A DNA stretch of 64,000 nt from Sordariomycetes sp. S80-01Y (taxonomy: Eukaryota; Ascomycota; Sordariomycetes), in contig JAXQJY010000031.1 of assembly GCA_037042185.1 (NCBI GenBank), positions 186,001 through 250,000 of the forward strand, written 5' to 3'. Shown here piece by piece: positions 1 to 11,862 of this stretch. How positions within the stretch are numbered: the stretch's first letter is position 1; every line of letters begins with the position of its first letter. Below the pieces are notes generated by a model that did no database searches, was not told where the DNA came from, and saw only the letters and a program-made list of their open reading frames with translations. Position numbers and translations under genes: made by a program.

Positions 1-555
1 GGAGCAGTACCAAGGAGATGCCAGCCGGGTCTTTGTGGTCGGAGGAAGCTCCGGCGCCATGATGACGGTAAGCCGCTCATCAGCATGATGAGACCAAGAC
101 TGACCAAGCAGAACGTCCTCGCAGCCACATACCCCGAAATGTTTGCCGCCGGCTCGGTCTACGCCGGTGTTCCCGCAGGCTGCTTCTACACGGGCACCGT
201 CAACGGCTGGAACTCGCAGTGCGCCAACGGGCAGGTCAGCAAGACGTCCGAGGAGTGGGCGCAGGACGTCCGCGACATGTACCCCGGATACGAGGGCGAG
301 TACCCGACCATGTACATCCACCACGGTGACCAGGACCAGACCCTGCACTTCCCCAACTACGAGGAGACCATCAAGCAGTGGGCTGGCATCTTCGGCTACG
401 ACACCAATGCTGACCAGACGAACTCCAACTCGCCCGTGTCTGGGTACACGACCGAGGTGTACGGCGAGAAGCTGACGGGCGTGATCGGCGCCGGTGTTGG
501 TCACGACGTTCGCACGTTTGAGCAGGAGGACATGGTGCGGTTCGGGATTGTCTGA
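1..555 (+). CDS. Acetylxylan esterase (CE1 family), C-terminal part
   Basis: This is the 3' end of a secreted carbohydrate esterase of the PHB-depolymerase/CE1 type, which removes acetyl groups from xylan. The gene begins outside the window. Exon 1..67 (frame starting at base 2) carries the nucleophile motif GGSSG, with Ser at 47-49. A 44-nt intron (68..111) has a CTGAC branch site shortly before its AG. Exon 112..555 then continues in phase. The last exon shows the HHGDQDQT segment expected for the catalytic Asp and GVGHDV for the catalytic His, and it ends at FGIV. No cellulose-binding module follows the catalytic domain. A feruloyl esterase of the same fold is the main alternative, but the NVLAATYP and ETIKQW segments are typical of acetylxylan esterases. 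Confidence 0.85.
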   Translation, partial: GAVPRRCQPGLCGRRKLRRHDDGKPLISMMRPRLTKQNVLAATYPEMFAAGSVYAGVPAGCFYTGTVNGWNSQCANGQVSKTSEEWAQDVRDMYPGYEGEYPTMYIHHGDQDQTLHFPNYEETIKQWAGIFGYDTNADQTNSNSPVSGYTTEVYGEKLTGVIGAGVGHDVRTFEQEDMVRFGIV

Positions 556-1034
556 GGTTGATTGGGACAGACTAGCACACCTCTCTTATCGATTGCTACA
601 TGCAAGGTAGTTAGTATGTTAGGTGCCGGGCCGTTGATTCTATAGTTGAAAAGGAGAAGCTGAAGAGCGCCTCCACGGCGCCTGATCCGAAATGAATGAC
701 GAAACACACCCAATTCTAATCGAGCCTATTAGCACCATAAGAGATTCTCTGTCAATTCGCGGTTGAAGCGTAATGCGTGAGCGTGAACGCAGCTGAGGCC
801 AAGAACGGAAGACAGTGGAACGTATATGGGGTGGCCGTTGCCCCAGCAACATCACGTGTTTTGTTATTCTCAGCACCACCCCAAGAGCCGCCTTCCCTGC
901 GCGGCTCCCTGCAGTCCACCTGACATCTGTAACCCCCACCATAAACTCCGAACCGGGGCCAGCCAGCCTTGTCTCGACTTTGTCGCTGCATCCTTAGAGA
1001 CACCTCGGAAAGCCGAAGCCCGTCCACACCCACG
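556..1034. other. Intergenic region upstream of kinesin-5
   Basis: This 479-bp stretch holds the 3' flank of the esterase and the promoter and leader of the kinesin gene. I see no convincing gene or repeat in it. Confidence 0.6.
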
Positions 1035-4000
1035 ATGGCTTCAAAGCGCACGACGCGCTCCGACCGCGACCTAACCCGGTCCGCCATGAGCTCCAGCATT
1101 CGCTCAGCAGCCGGCAGCCGCAGCGGCATCCGACAGCCCACGACGCGTCAATCCACGACGACTCGATCGACCACGAGGACGCCCTCGGTCCGTCCCGGCG
1201 CCGCATCCCCAGCAGAGTCCGCCTTTGGCTCGTCGCGAGCGGGCACGAAGCGCAAGGAGCGTGACTTTGAATCGCCCGAGCAGAGTGTGACGGTCGGCGA
1301 GGAGACCAACATCAATGTCGTCGTGCGGTGCCGCAATCGCGCCGAGGGCAATAGCGCTGTCCTCGTCAAGACGGATGGCGTCAAGCACATTGAGCTGTCC
1401 ATGAACGCATCAGCTACCAGCAGCAAGACGTACAGCTTTGACCGCGTCTACTCCCCGAGCTCAGTGCAGAGCACCATCTTTGATAATACGGTGAAGCCGA
1501 TTTTGGACGACGTAAGTCAATGAGATCCTCCTGTACGCTTCGGAATTGACAATACCAGATGCTCGCCGGCTACAACTGCACCATATTCGCGTACGGCCAA
1601 ACAGGCACCGGCAAGACCTATACCATGTCCGGCGACGTCACGGAGAATCTTGGCATGCTCAGCGACGACGCGGGTATCATTCCGCGAGTTCTGCAACAGC
1701 TCTTCAACAAGCTGAAGGCGGACGAGGCCGAGAGCAGCATCAAGTGCTCCTTCATCGAGCTCTACAACGAGGAGCTTCGCGACCTGATCGCCCCCGAGGA
1801 CGGCGGCAAGCTGAAGATCTACGACGACGTGTCAAAAAGAGGGCACCTCAGCACGGTCGTCCAGGGCATGGAGGAAAAATACATCCAGGACGCCGCGGCG
1901 GGTATCAAGGTGCTTCAAGATGGCAGCATGAAACGTCAGGTGGCCGCCACCAAATGCAACGACCTAAGCTCGCGAAGTCACACCGTCTTCACCATCACCG
2001 TCTGGGTCAAGACGAAAAAGGAAGACGGCAAGGAGGATTTCGTCGCGGCGGGCAAGCTGAACCTCGTGGATCTCGCGGGTAGTGAAAACATTCAGCGGTC
2101 CGGCGCGGAGAACAAGCGGGCAGCTGAGGCTGGGCTCATCAACAAGTCCCTGCTCACGCTGGGGAGGGTCATCAACGCGCTGGTGGACGGAAACTCGCAC
2201 ATCCCTTACCGCGAGTCGAAGCTAACGCGTCTTCTCCAAGACTCGTTGGGCGGGCGGACCAAGACATGCATCATCGCGACAATATCGCCGGACAAGGGCA
2301 ACCTCGAAGAGACCATCTCGACACTGGACTACGCTTTCCGCGCCAAGAACATCAAGAACAAGCCGCAGACGAACCCTCTCCTGAGCAAGAGCGCTGTGCT
2401 CAACCACATGGCCGCGGAGCTGGACCAGAGCCGGCGCGAACTGCAGGCAGCGCGGCAGCGCAACGGCGTGCATCTCCCGGTTGAGGCGTACGAAAAGTTA
2501 ACGAACGAGTCCGAGACGAGACGGATCCTGCTCGAGGAACAGACAGCCAAGGTCGATGCGCAGGAGGCCATCCTCAAGCACAAGGCACAAGAGTTTCTGG
2601 AGCTCAAGACGAGCTTCCTGGGTCTCGAGAAGGACCACAAGGGCACCATGACGCAGCTCGACGACACGCGGGACATCCTGGAGCAGGTTGAGGTGGTGCT
2701 GGCGGAGACCAGGAAGAACCTGTTCAGGGAGACAGAATCGAGGAAAGCCCACCAAGAGACGGAAAACAAGCTGGCGCGGATCGGCGACGACCTTATCAAT
2801 AAGATGCACAAGACAACCGGCGACATCAAGGGGCTGCACGCCAAAGACAAGCGCAGGTCTGACCTACAGTCGGTGAACCGCGAGGCCTGGGGGTCCTCGC
2901 AGGGCCAGGTATCGAAAGTCACTTCGCTGGTTCAGGGCCGCCTGGAGGACTTGCAGACGCGCCAAATGAGCGCCATGGAGAATGTGTCAAGCCATATGAG
3001 GAGCTTTGGCGAGGAGCTTGGCGAGCTGTCGTCGACGGAGTTCCTTCTGGAGGATCACCTCAGCAGGTTTGAACGCTCCAAGGCTGAGCTCATGCAGCAC
3101 AGACAGCAATCCAAGGACGCCATGGACGAAACCTTGGACGGGATCAAGGAGACGCGCGATCTGGTCAAGGAGCGTGTTGGTGGCAGTCTGCAGGCGATCC
3201 AGCGAGTCGCTGAGCAGATGGCGGCGGACGTCCTCAACGAACTCACAGACTCACATAACCAGGTAAGAACAATGTTCCGAGCTCGGAACGCAGCTAATTT
3301 TCGCAGCTTCAAACGTCTTTCGAGGGTCTCGGAAGCGACCTGGGGGCGTTCCACCAGACGCTCCTCGACCGTATCAGCAACCTCAAGAGCGAGAATGATA
3401 ATCTGCGCCACCAGCTGAAGTCGTCCATGGAGCAAAACATCCAGCAGAATGCCAGCATCGCCGCCAGGATACAAGCAGCGCGCGAGGACGAACGCCGACA
3501 GGCCGCTGAGGAGCGAGTCAAGATGATCAGCCAGATCACTGGGCTGATCAACACCAATGCCGAGTCCGTTGCCGTCCGGGGTGCCGAGCGCGACGCAGAG
3601 ACTGTCAAGAGCCTCGAGGAGACCAACCGGTCATTCGAAGCAGGGCTGTTGCAGTACGACCAAGGCATTGACAGTTGGGACACGGCCATGGATGGCTTGA
3701 CCGAGACCGTAGGAGCGTCGCGTAACGTGTTCAAGGAGAAGCTTGACGAAGACTGGGCCGCCGCCGACGGACGCATCAGTTCGATCCAGTCGACAGCCCA
3801 GTCCGTCCACGCCGAGATCGTCAAGGTGGTGGACGAGCAGACTGCCGACCTCGACACCCACATGGAAGCCTTTGACGAGTTTGTCTCACAGGCCAAGTCG
3901 GAGAACGAGAGCCACCACAGCTCGCACACCGAAGCCATGCAGGCTCTGTCCGCTACGGAGCAGCAGTCCCTCAACGCCGTTTCGGACCACGTGAAGGAGC

Positions 4001-4374
4001 GGTTCGAGCAGTTTGGGACGATTGGTCAGGAAATAGAATGTGACTTTGACAACCTCCGGGAAAGCGTCGACACGATGGAGTCTGGGATGCGCCAGCCGCT
4101 CGCCGAACTGCGCGACAGCATCAACAGCAAGGCACTGCACGAGTACCAGTCCACGGGGGAGACACCCAAGAAGGTGTCGTACGACTATCCCACGTCGTTG
4201 CCGCGGACGAAGCAGCCCAGATTGGAGTCACCCGTCAAGGAGGTGCGGGATAACGTGCTCGGCTTGCGAGAGGTCGACCCAAACGTACCGATCACGAGCA
4301 GTAATCTCGCCAATAATAAGGTGAAGGAGAGGCTACTGGGATCGAGGGACGGCAGCGTCCATGTGATTGAGTGA
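1035..4374 (+). CDS. bimC: Kinesin-5 (BimC/Cut7/Eg5) mitotic motor
   Basis: Tetrameric plus-end-directed motor that slides antiparallel spindle microtubules apart. Three exons, 1035..1511, 1559..3262 and 3307..4374, give 1082 residues; the two introns are 47 and 44 nt. A basic, Ser/Arg-rich N-terminal extension precedes the motor domain (about residues 90-440). The motor has the P-loop GQTGTGKT (about 172-179), switch I NDLSSRSH and switch II DLAGSE. Long coiled coil follows. Near the C-terminus, about residue 1010, is a BimC box (TPKKVSYDYP), whose Thr is the Cdk1 site known to target the family to spindles. The start is ATG 1035, in good context (CACGATGG) and in frame with the NINVVVRCRNR segment that opens the motor. 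The orthology is secure. Confidence 0.96.
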
Positions 4375-4694
4375 TGGATTTTAGGGTTTTGTGCAATGCA
4401 TGGCGTTGGCTACTGGCTGGTTTGCCGTTATCCGTATAAATTTGTCGATACCCTGGCGATTTCATGTAGAAGGAATCATTTCTAAACAAGTTTTGCCTGA
4501 GAATAAGAGCTACTACTAAACTTATACAAATCCTGTGACGCGGGTGGTCTCCAGACCAAATAGGAGAGGTTCCTGAGTCGATGGTGCAGCCATGCCAGTC
4601 ACGTGTTTTCGCGCATGAACGTGACCATCCTCAACCTCATCTCAATGAGACCTCGAAACGTCCATCAATCAGCATTAGCTGAAACGGCCCCGTC
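4375..4694. other. Intergenic, kinesin-5 to SAM37
   Basis: 320 bp with the kinesin 3' flank and the SAM37 promoter. It contains a CACGTG E-box-type hexamer near 4600. Nothing else stands out. Confidence 0.5.
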
Positions 4695-5968
4695 ATGTTA
4701 GAACTGCACATCTGGGGCTCAGCCTTTGGTCTCCCGTCGATAGACCCGGAGTGTCTAGCGCTGGTCACGTACCTCAGCAAAGCCGCGCCAAAATCTTCAT
4801 ATCGGATCGTCGCGAGCAACGACCCAGCCGTCAGCCCATCCAGTACGTTCCGTCTATGCCTTTCGCCCGCAGTTGCTGACCCCAAGCAGACCAACTCCCA
4901 GCCCTGAACCACGATGGCGTCTGGACCAGCGGTTTCCGCCAGATAACAGGCTACCTGTCCCGGAGCGGCCTCATCTCAACACCCCATCTCACACCATCCC
5001 AGAAGGCCGACATCACAGCCTACACCTCCTTCGTTACCTCACATCTGGCACCGCTTCTCTCCCTCTCCTTGTACGTCTCGTCCGCCAACTGGGCCGCCAC
5101 GACCCGCCCAGCGTACAGCGCCCTGCTGTCCTTCCCCTTGACGTGGACAGTCCCGCCGCTGATCCGCCAGAATGCTTGCCTCAAGACGGAGCATCTAGGC
5201 CTCGCGGAGCTGGACACGGACTTTGATCCCAACGGCGGTCTGCATTTGAGCACGGGCAAGGAGCACCTACCAGAGTCGTTCAGGCGACACCTGCCGGATG
5301 GGGTGGGGAGGAGGAGCGTGAGGGAGGAGATGACCCCAGAGCAGAAGACGGCGATTCGACTGTTTGCCTTGGCGGAGGAGGCGCTGGGCGGGTTCGCTGA
5401 GATGCTCAAGGAGGGCTCTTGGTTGATCGGGGACGAGGCTACGGAGCTGGACTGTCTTGCATTTGGCTACCTGGCTTTGATGAAGGAAGCCCCTGTCCCG
5501 CGGGCGTTCCTCAAGGACTGGATCGAGGAGAAAGCCCCCCGGCTATTCGCCTTCGTGGATAGGGTTAAGGAGGCGCACCTGCAAGATCTGCCCGCCGTTG
5601 AGACACCGCCGAGGACCTTCCTCAGCGTCACCAGACGGACACTCGACTCGTGTCTTCTCAACACGCCGGGCGTTGGGGAGCACTACGCTGCAGAGGTGCG
5701 CCAGCGAGCAGAGAAGGGCATCACCGGTCTCGACGGGCGGGCTATCTTCCTGACGCTCAGCCTGATGATTACCGGCGCCGCGGCGGGGTACGGAGTGTAC
5801 TTCTACCGGAGCATGCCCCAGTTTGGCGCCAGGACGCAGCTCTGGAAAGCCGGCGGGGCGTCAAAGTTGAGTCAGTTCGGCAATCTGGGGGTGATGCTGG
5901 ACAGCGCCCTCGGACCGCGGCCCTCGCAGCCGGGGCGATTCGTCGAAACGGACTCGGAGGTTGATTAG
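4695..5968 (+). CDS. sam37: Metaxin/SAM37-type mitochondrial outer-membrane assembly subunit
   Basis: Subunit of the sorting and assembly machinery that inserts beta-barrel proteins into the mitochondrial outer membrane. Exons 4695..4842 and 4890..5968 are separated by a 47-nt intron and give 408 residues. The N-terminal thioredoxin-like Tom37 region (LHIWGSAFGLPSIDPECLA) is followed by a GST-C-like helical domain containing WLIGDEATELDCLAFGYLAL, a hallmark of metaxins. A single hydrophobic segment (IFLTLSLMITGAAAGYGVYF) lies near the C-terminus and could anchor the protein in the outer membrane. Its stop codon lies only 75 nt from the stop of the convergent gene GAB1. Family membership is firm; SAM35 is less likely given the C-terminal membrane segment. 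Confidence 0.88.
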
Positions 5969-6043
5969 CTGGTCATCTATTGTAGCATACTGTATCATCT
6001 ACTCGTACATTCTTTTTCCCATTCCGATTCGACGCAGCCCGCT

Positions 6044-7414
6044 CTATATCTGCTTGATCTCCTTGCCCACCATCTCCGGCCGCTCCACCTCCCACTCATC
6101 CCTCAGCACGGCGAACGTGAGGTCCGACACGAGCAGACTCTGCCCCAGGCTCCAGACGAGCGTGATGGCGTAGAAGAAGTTGGCGTTGCCGCTGCCGGCG
6201 TAGATCCAGAGGTGGTAGAAGGCCGGCCCGAGGAGGGTGGCGTACATGAGCGTCGCCGAGGCCACGAAGGAGTACCGCATGAGCGGGAAGACGTGCCTGA
6301 ACAGCGGCAGGAGCGACAGGAAGAGGCTCGTGTCCGCGACCGAGGCGTACGGCTTGAATATGGAGAAGATGCCCAGGAGGATGGTCAGCACCACCAGCGG
6401 CTGGGCGCGCAGGCGGATGGACAGGGCCCCGACGTAGGAGGCCAGGTGCAGCCAGAAGACGGCGAGGAAGAAGGACCGGAACGAGTCGAACATTTCAATG
6501 AAGAAATACCACCACAGGCCCACGTTGGGCGTCAGGTCCGTAAGGGTGAGGTGGATGCCGTAGGTTCGAGCGAGGAAGTCCCAGCTGCCAGTCAGGGCGA
6601 AGGACATGCCGAGAAGAGCCCCGAGCACCACCGCCACGATACCAACGTTCTTAGCAGCAAATTGCAGCGCGGACTCGATTCGTCTCTTCGGCGATTGGCG
6701 GTCGTAGGCGAGGAGGATCAGCGGTGGGAGCAGCAGGAGGGGGTACATGGACAGGTAGCTCGCGAAGGACAGGGCGACCATGGCGTTGAAGGGCGAGCCG
6801 TAGACCGCCCGAGCGATGGCGTGCAGGATCGCGCAGTTGGTGAAGACGCTCGTTGTCCGACCGACGCAGCTCGCAATCGTGAGAGGGTTGAACAGATATC
6901 TGGCCCGTCAGCTATTCGTCTTCTCAAGGGAGGGGTTCACCCACGAAGCAGCCACCGCAAGCGCCGAGACCTTCTTATTCCGCCGGGGCGAGGCGAAGAG
7001 CTTCGAGCAGCCGGCCTCGCCGGAGTCGGCCAATCTCATGAGCGCATCGGCGCTGACGAGGTCCACGAGGATGTAGAGCAGCGCGGTGAAGATGGGCCAC
7101 TGCTTGACGTCGGGCAGCAGGGAGAAGAGCGGGAGGAGCAGCGGCGCCTGGTGGTAGACGCCTCCGTCGTAGGGGCTGACGTTGTGGTGGTAGAGGAACA
7201 AGCCCTCTTGCACTGGTTCTGGTCAGCAAAGGAGTGCGATGCCGCTCCCCAGGTGGGAAGACCTACGCCGCTTGAAGCTCGTCACGGGAGTCGAGATCTC
7301 GACGCGCCCCGTCAGCAGATCCGGCAGGCTGGGGAATGCAACGAAGAGCGCGAGCCGCAGCAGCGCCGCGCCGGCGTATATGCCAGCTTTGGAGCGGAGC
7401 GTCATGTTCGCCAT
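6044..7414 (-). CDS. gab1: GPI transamidase subunit PIG-U/GAB1 (CDC91)
   Basis: Polytopic ER membrane subunit of the GPI transamidase, which attaches GPI anchors to proteins. Reading down the minus strand, the exons are 7267..7414, 6945..7212 and 6044..6899, with introns of 54 and 45 nt; the product is 423 residues. After splicing, the family motifs come together: TSFKRLQEGL, then SPYDGGVYHQAPL in the first lumenal loop, and YLFNPLTIASC across the second junction. That junction fixes the donor at GTGGGT (6944) rather than the GT five bases later. About eight to ten hydrophobic helices follow. ATG 7414 sits 267 bp from the divergent NOP7 start, so the two may share a promoter. Confidence 0.93.
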
Positions 7415-7681
7415 GCCATCGGAACCTGAAGCCGGTCGTGATGTCTGGAGCTGACACGAAGCCGTTCGGTGCGGGCGTGGCTTGATCGGCGCTGAGCCGC
7501 CGTGGTTCCAGGGGTAGCCGGCGCTAGTCCCGTTCCGCGCGGCCTGCCGGGCGGTGGATGCGGGCAGAAAATTGCCATCCCAAAAAAAAGTTCGGAAGAC
7601 TCTCTCTGGAGTGCCCCGCCGGCTTCACCACCACCCACACCAATTGATTCACCCTGGAACGACAGGACATCAATTGAAGCC

Positions 7682-9631
7682 ATGCCACGCATCAAGAAGA
7701 AGGGCCAGGCCGGCGCGGCCAAGAACTACGTCACGCGCAACCAGGCCATCCGCAAGCTCCAGATCAGCCTCCCCGACTTCCGCAAGCTATGCATCTGGAA
7801 GGGCATCTACCCGCGCGAGCCCCGGTCCAAGAAGAAGGTGTCCAAGTCGGCCACCAACTCGACGACCTTCTACTACGCCAAGGACATCCAGTACCTGCTT
7901 CACGAGCCGCTGCTGCAGAAGTTCCGCGACCAGAAGGCGCTGGAGAAGAAGATCTCGAGGGCGCTGGGACGTGGTGATGTCGGCGACGCCTCGAGGCTGG
8001 AGAAGAACGCCGCCCGGCCGGACAAGACGGGCAAGCCCAGGTACACGCTGGACCACATCATCAGCGAGCGGTATCCGACGTTTATCGATGCGATCCGCGA
8101 CCTCGACGACTGTCTCTCGATGCTCTTCCTGTTTGCGAACCTGCCCTCGACCTCGTCCGTTCCCGCCAAGATGATCGCCCGCTGCGAGCGTCTGTGCCAC
8201 CACTTCCAGCACTACCTGATCGTCACCAAGAGCGTGACCAAGTCGTTCCTGTCGATCAAGGGCATCTACTACCAGGCCAACATCAAGGGCGAGGATGTCC
8301 TGTGGCTGGTACCCTACAAGTTCAACCAGCGGGTCGTCGGCGATGTCGACTTCCGCATCATGGGAACCTTTGTTGAGTGGTACATGACTCTGCTGGGCTT
8401 CGTCAACTACAAGCTGTACTCGGAGATCGGGCTGAAGTACCCCCCGAAGTTCGACACGGTCAAGGACGAGAACGCGGCCGAGCTCGGCGCCTTCACGCTC
8501 GAGGGTCTGACTCTGATGGGCGACAACGAGCAGAAGCAGATCGAGGCGACGGCGCACAAGGTCGACCCCAAGACGCAAGCTGCCGTGAACAAGGTTTTGA
8601 AGCAGATTGACGGTGCTGAGGAGGAGCAGACCGAGGAGAAGCAGGATGAGGAGGACACCTCCGGTCAGATCGACAAGTTCGAGCCTACAGCCAAGGGCGG
8701 TGATGTGCTGCCCCAGCCTTCGGCCGACGGTGCCACGCAAAACCAGCTGTTCTCCAGCTTCACCTTCTTCCTGTCCCGAGAGACGCCCAGGCAGCCGCTG
8801 GAGTTCTTGCTCAAGAGCTTCGGCTGCAAGCGCGTTGGCTGGGATGCTGTGCTCGGCGACGGCGCGTACACCTCAGACGAGCTCGACCCGGCCATCACCC
8901 ACCAGATTGTCGACCGACCGCCCGTGCAGGCCGCCATTGAGGCGAACGGCGACGGCGAGGACAACCAAACCGCGCAGAAGCTGGCGCCGAACCAGCGCGT
9001 GCCCGGAAGAATTTACGTCCAGCCCCAATGGGTCTGGGACAGCATCAACGACGGCGAGCTAAAGGAGCCCCACCGGTACGCTCCCGGCGCTCAGCTGCCG
9101 CCGCACATGAGTCCTTTCGTCAAGACGGTCGAGGGTGCCTACGACCCTAACCTTGACCTGACCGCTCAGGAGACCGAGCTCGAGGCTTTGGCGGCCTCTG
9201 ATGAGGAGGCTTCCGGCGACGAGGCCACGGCCGAGGGCATGGACGTCGCCTCGTCAGACGATGACGAGATTGATGGCGAAGGCGTGGATGACACCTTCGG
9301 CGGCTTCTCCGACGGCGAGCAAGAGTCCGGCTCGGAAGACGAGGAAGCTCAGCGCCAGGCCGAGCTGGAAGCTGAGCTGACGGGCGGCGCCGTCAAGGCC
9401 CCCGCGGACCGCAAGGCCAAGGCCAAGGAGGACAAGGTCAAGGCGCTGAAGAAGCAGTCGGCCGAGGACGCCGAGGAGATGGAGCGACGCAAGGGCATGA
9501 TGAGCAAGAAGAAGCGCAAGCTGATGGAGCAGATGCAGTACACGAACAGCAAGAAGAGCGCCGAGGACGAGAAGCTGAGGATGAAGAGGAGAAAGCTGGA
9601 GAAGCAGGGCAAGAGGCAGAGCAAGGCTTAG
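7682..9631 (+). CDS. nop7: Pescadillo homologue NOP7 (60S ribosome biogenesis)
   Basis: Nucleolar protein of the PeBoW complex (Nop7-Erb1-Ytm1), needed for processing of the 27S pre-rRNA and 60S subunit maturation. Single exon, 649 residues, starting at ATG 7682 (MPRIKKKGQ). The pescadillo N-terminal domain is complete ([28 protein letters not shown]). A BRCT domain follows at about residues 355-475 ([11 protein letters not shown] ... VQPQWVWDS). The C-terminal tail is acidic and then strongly basic coiled coil. The frame stays open upstream of ATG 7682 without another ATG, and the family N-terminus begins exactly there. Confidence 0.97.
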   Translation: MPRIKKKGQAGAAKNYVTRNQAIRKLQISLPDFRKLCIWKGIYPREPRSKKKVSKSATNSTTFYYAKDIQYLLHEPLLQKFRDQKALEKKISRALGRGDVGDASRLEKNAARPDKTGKPRYTLDHIISERYPTFIDAIRDLDDCLSMLFLFANLPSTSSVPAKMIARCERLCHHFQHYLIVTKSVTKSFLSIKGIYYQANIKGEDVLWLVPYKFNQRVVGDVDFRIMGTFVEWYMTLLGFVNYKLYSEIGLKYPPKFDTVKDENAAELGAFTLEGLTLMGDNEQKQIEATAHKVDPKTQAAVNKVLKQIDGAEEEQTEEKQDEEDTSGQIDKFEPTAKGGDVLPQPSADGATQNQLFSSFTFFLSRETPRQPLEFLLKSFGCKRVGWDAVLGDGAYTSDELDPAITHQIVDRPPVQAAIEANGDGEDNQTAQKLAPNQRVPGRIYVQPQWVWDSINDGELKEPHRYAPGAQLPPHMSPFVKTVEGAYDPNLDLTAQETELEALAASDEEASGDEATAEGMDVASSDDDEIDGEGVDDTFGGFSDGEQESGSEDEEAQRQAELEAELTGGAVKAPADRKAKAKEDKVKALKKQSAEDAEEMERRKGMMSKKKRKLMEQMQYTNSKKSAEDEKLRMKRRKLEKQGKRQSKA

Positions 9632-9921
9632 CTAAATAGGGCATTATGTCTGGAGTTTAGATAGGACAGGCGTAATGGATGTTTGATACCTGGTTCGAAG
9701 CTGCGGTTTTGATCATATGACGTGAAGTTCCATTGTGCGCGTGGACGGTAGTTGATATGGGCTGCTCACGAGCTTATTTCGACCTCACTCAAACTTTTCA
9801 TCATCACCACCACCTTCGTTGTCGCCAAGAACAGATCGCACAGCCTGCCACCCTGCACGACGGTTCAATTCAACATGATCGCGAATCAATGTGAACGTAA
9901 CTTGCAGTCGGCACATTCACG

Positions 9922-11862
9922 ATGAGCAAGCCCACAGCCGCCCAGTGGGCCGAGCTCGACACCTCAGACATCGCCTCCATCAACAGCGCCGACCTCAACG
10001 CGCACCGGCCCAACCGCTGGACGGGTCAGCAATCGACATGGCGCACCCTCACGGAGCACGAGCGCTCCCTGTATCAATCGCTCAAGGCCCGCGAGGACCA
10101 GGATCTCGGCACGCACCTGTACAACGCCTTCTCGCTCAAGAAGCGCAGCAGGGACCCCGCGCTGGCCGAGGACCTGAAAATAGAGACCGAGGATGGCGGG
10201 GAGGCCATCTGGGCGCCACCCAAGATGTGGACGGCGTGGCCGCTGGCCCAGGGGAGGCTTCCCGTGGAGGACTTCGTGGCGAGGGACGAGGACGAGGACG
10301 AGGGGTTTACTTATCGGATGAAGTCGAGGAAGATGCCCAGCGATGACCTTGCGGAGGAGATCTCTGCGGGGATGTTGAGGATGGCAAAGAAGAGGTTCCT
10401 CAAGCGGAAGAAGGCTTGGGAGGCTCTAACGGTGTCGGTGGAAGACGGCGATGATGGGCCGTCCAAGGAGGAAATCGAGGCAGAGACAGAAGCGGAGACC
10501 GAGGCTGATGACATGGAGGTTGACGACGACGACGACCACGAAGGTGCCTCGGTCGCTGCTTCGGAGGTCTCGACCAGGAAGTCTACGAGGACATACGAGC
10601 CCGTGGTCTCGGCCAACGACGATCTGTCATACAAACTACTCGAGCCATCAACACGACACATCATCGCCAAATTGGACGCGACGCTCAGAATTTTACATCA
10701 CACACGGGCGTTCGGCGCCAGCGGGCATCACGAATCAGACTTCGACGCCTCCGAGTCCGAGCCGCCAGAGCAGGAGGAAGCGATGATCGACACGGACGCC
10801 CTCGAGCCTAAGCCCAAGGGCACTAAGCGTGGCCGGCCGCGCAAGGTCCAGGTCCCGCTGGAAGGCGAGTCGCGCGAGGAGATGCTCGCACGCATTGCAC
10901 GGGAGAACCATCGCCGCCTGCCCAAGCTGGACAAGGAGAGGGCCGCTGAGAAGAGAGCCGCAGAGGCAAAGAGGAAGGCCGATGCCGCGTTTCACTCTTG
11001 GATGGAGGACGAGGGCCAGGAGGACACTCTTGAAGAAGGAAATCACGAAGACGGCAGCATGAAGGAAGATGGAGGAGATGCTGCAGGTGAGCCAGGTGCC
11101 CAGCAGGGGAAGCCTCGGGCAAAGGGTCTACGACAGCATCGGAAACTTGGCCTTCAGGACTGGAGCGAGGTCGTCGGGGCAGCAGCACTGGCCGGCTTCC
11201 CGCCGAAAGTCATCGCGCGAACCGTGCAGCGCTGCTCGAACCTCTTTGGCGAAAGCATGGCCATCCGGACCCTCCCAGAGGCACCCCATGGCGACCAGGC
11301 AAGCGGTATCAAGACGTACCGGCCGGAGCAGATACAGCTGTCCGACTCTGAAGGGGAGCTGTCCGAGCCCGAGGACGACATGACGCTGGAAAGACGGCGG
11401 GCACTTTCCCGACGCACCTCTCGCATGCGGTCCAGGACGTCAACATCCCCCCTATCGTCAGCCCCTCGCTCCCGCTCAGCGTCCCGTTCCCAATCACGGA
11501 CAGGTCGATCCCGCTCCGCCTCGGCGGGGGCAGTCCACTACTGCCCCGTGCCCGAGTGCGAGCGCGCGGCGACGGGCTTCACGCGGGTCACGAACCTCAA
11601 GCGGCACCTGAAGCTCGTGCACAAGGGCATGACGCTCGACGACGCGAGCTCCCCGGCGCAGAGCTCGGCGCACAGCGAGAGCGAGGTGGACAGCGAGGAC
11701 GAGATGCTGGGCGCCGTGCACGTGGACGGCTTCCTCAAGCCCATCGTGCCGAGCAAGGGGTGGCGCGGGGAGGACCTGGAGAGGAGGAAGAGGAAGAGGG
11801 GATGGCGTAAGGGGAGGAGGGGAGAGGAGACGGATGATACCGGTGCGGATGCGTCAGCTTGA
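9922..11862 (+). CDS. rrn9: RRN9-domain RNA polymerase I initiation factor with C-terminal zinc finger
   Basis: Intronless 646-residue protein. Residues about 45-115 resemble the Rrn9 domain (SLYQSLKARED, THLYNAFSLKKR, WAPPKMWTAWPL). In yeast this domain belongs to the upstream activating factor that recruits RNA polymerase I to rDNA. The middle is acidic and disordered, with an AT-hook-like GTKRGRPRK. A Ser/Arg-rich stretch leads into a zinc finger at about 541-570 with spacing Cx4C-x15-Hx4H (CPVPEC ... HLKLVH). The C-terminus is highly basic. Nucleolar DNA binding is therefore plausible. The Rrn9 assignment rests on motif resemblance only; the C2H2 finger is seen directly. Confidence 0.72.
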   Translation: MSKPTAAQWAELDTSDIASINSADLNAHRPNRWTGQQSTWRTLTEHERSLYQSLKAREDQDLGTHLYNAFSLKKRSRDPALAEDLKIETEDGGEAIWAPPKMWTAWPLAQGRLPVEDFVARDEDEDEGFTYRMKSRKMPSDDLAEEISAGMLRMAKKRFLKRKKAWEALTVSVEDGDDGPSKEEIEAETEAETEADDMEVDDDDDHEGASVAASEVSTRKSTRTYEPVVSANDDLSYKLLEPSTRHIIAKLDATLRILHHTRAFGASGHHESDFDASESEPPEQEEAMIDTDALEPKPKGTKRGRPRKVQVPLEGESREEMLARIARENHRRLPKLDKERAAEKRAAEAKRKADAAFHSWMEDEGQEDTLEEGNHEDGSMKEDGGDAAGEPGAQQGKPRAKGLRQHRKLGLQDWSEVVGAAALAGFPPKVIARTVQRCSNLFGESMAIRTLPEAPHGDQASGIKTYRPEQIQLSDSEGELSEPEDDMTLERRRALSRRTSRMRSRTSTSPLSSAPRSRSASRSQSRTGRSRSASAGAVHYCPVPECERAATGFTRVTNLKRHLKLVHKGMTLDDASSPAQSSAHSESEVDSEDEMLGAVHVDGFLKPIVPSKGWRGEDLERRKRKRGWRKGRRGEETDDTGADASA

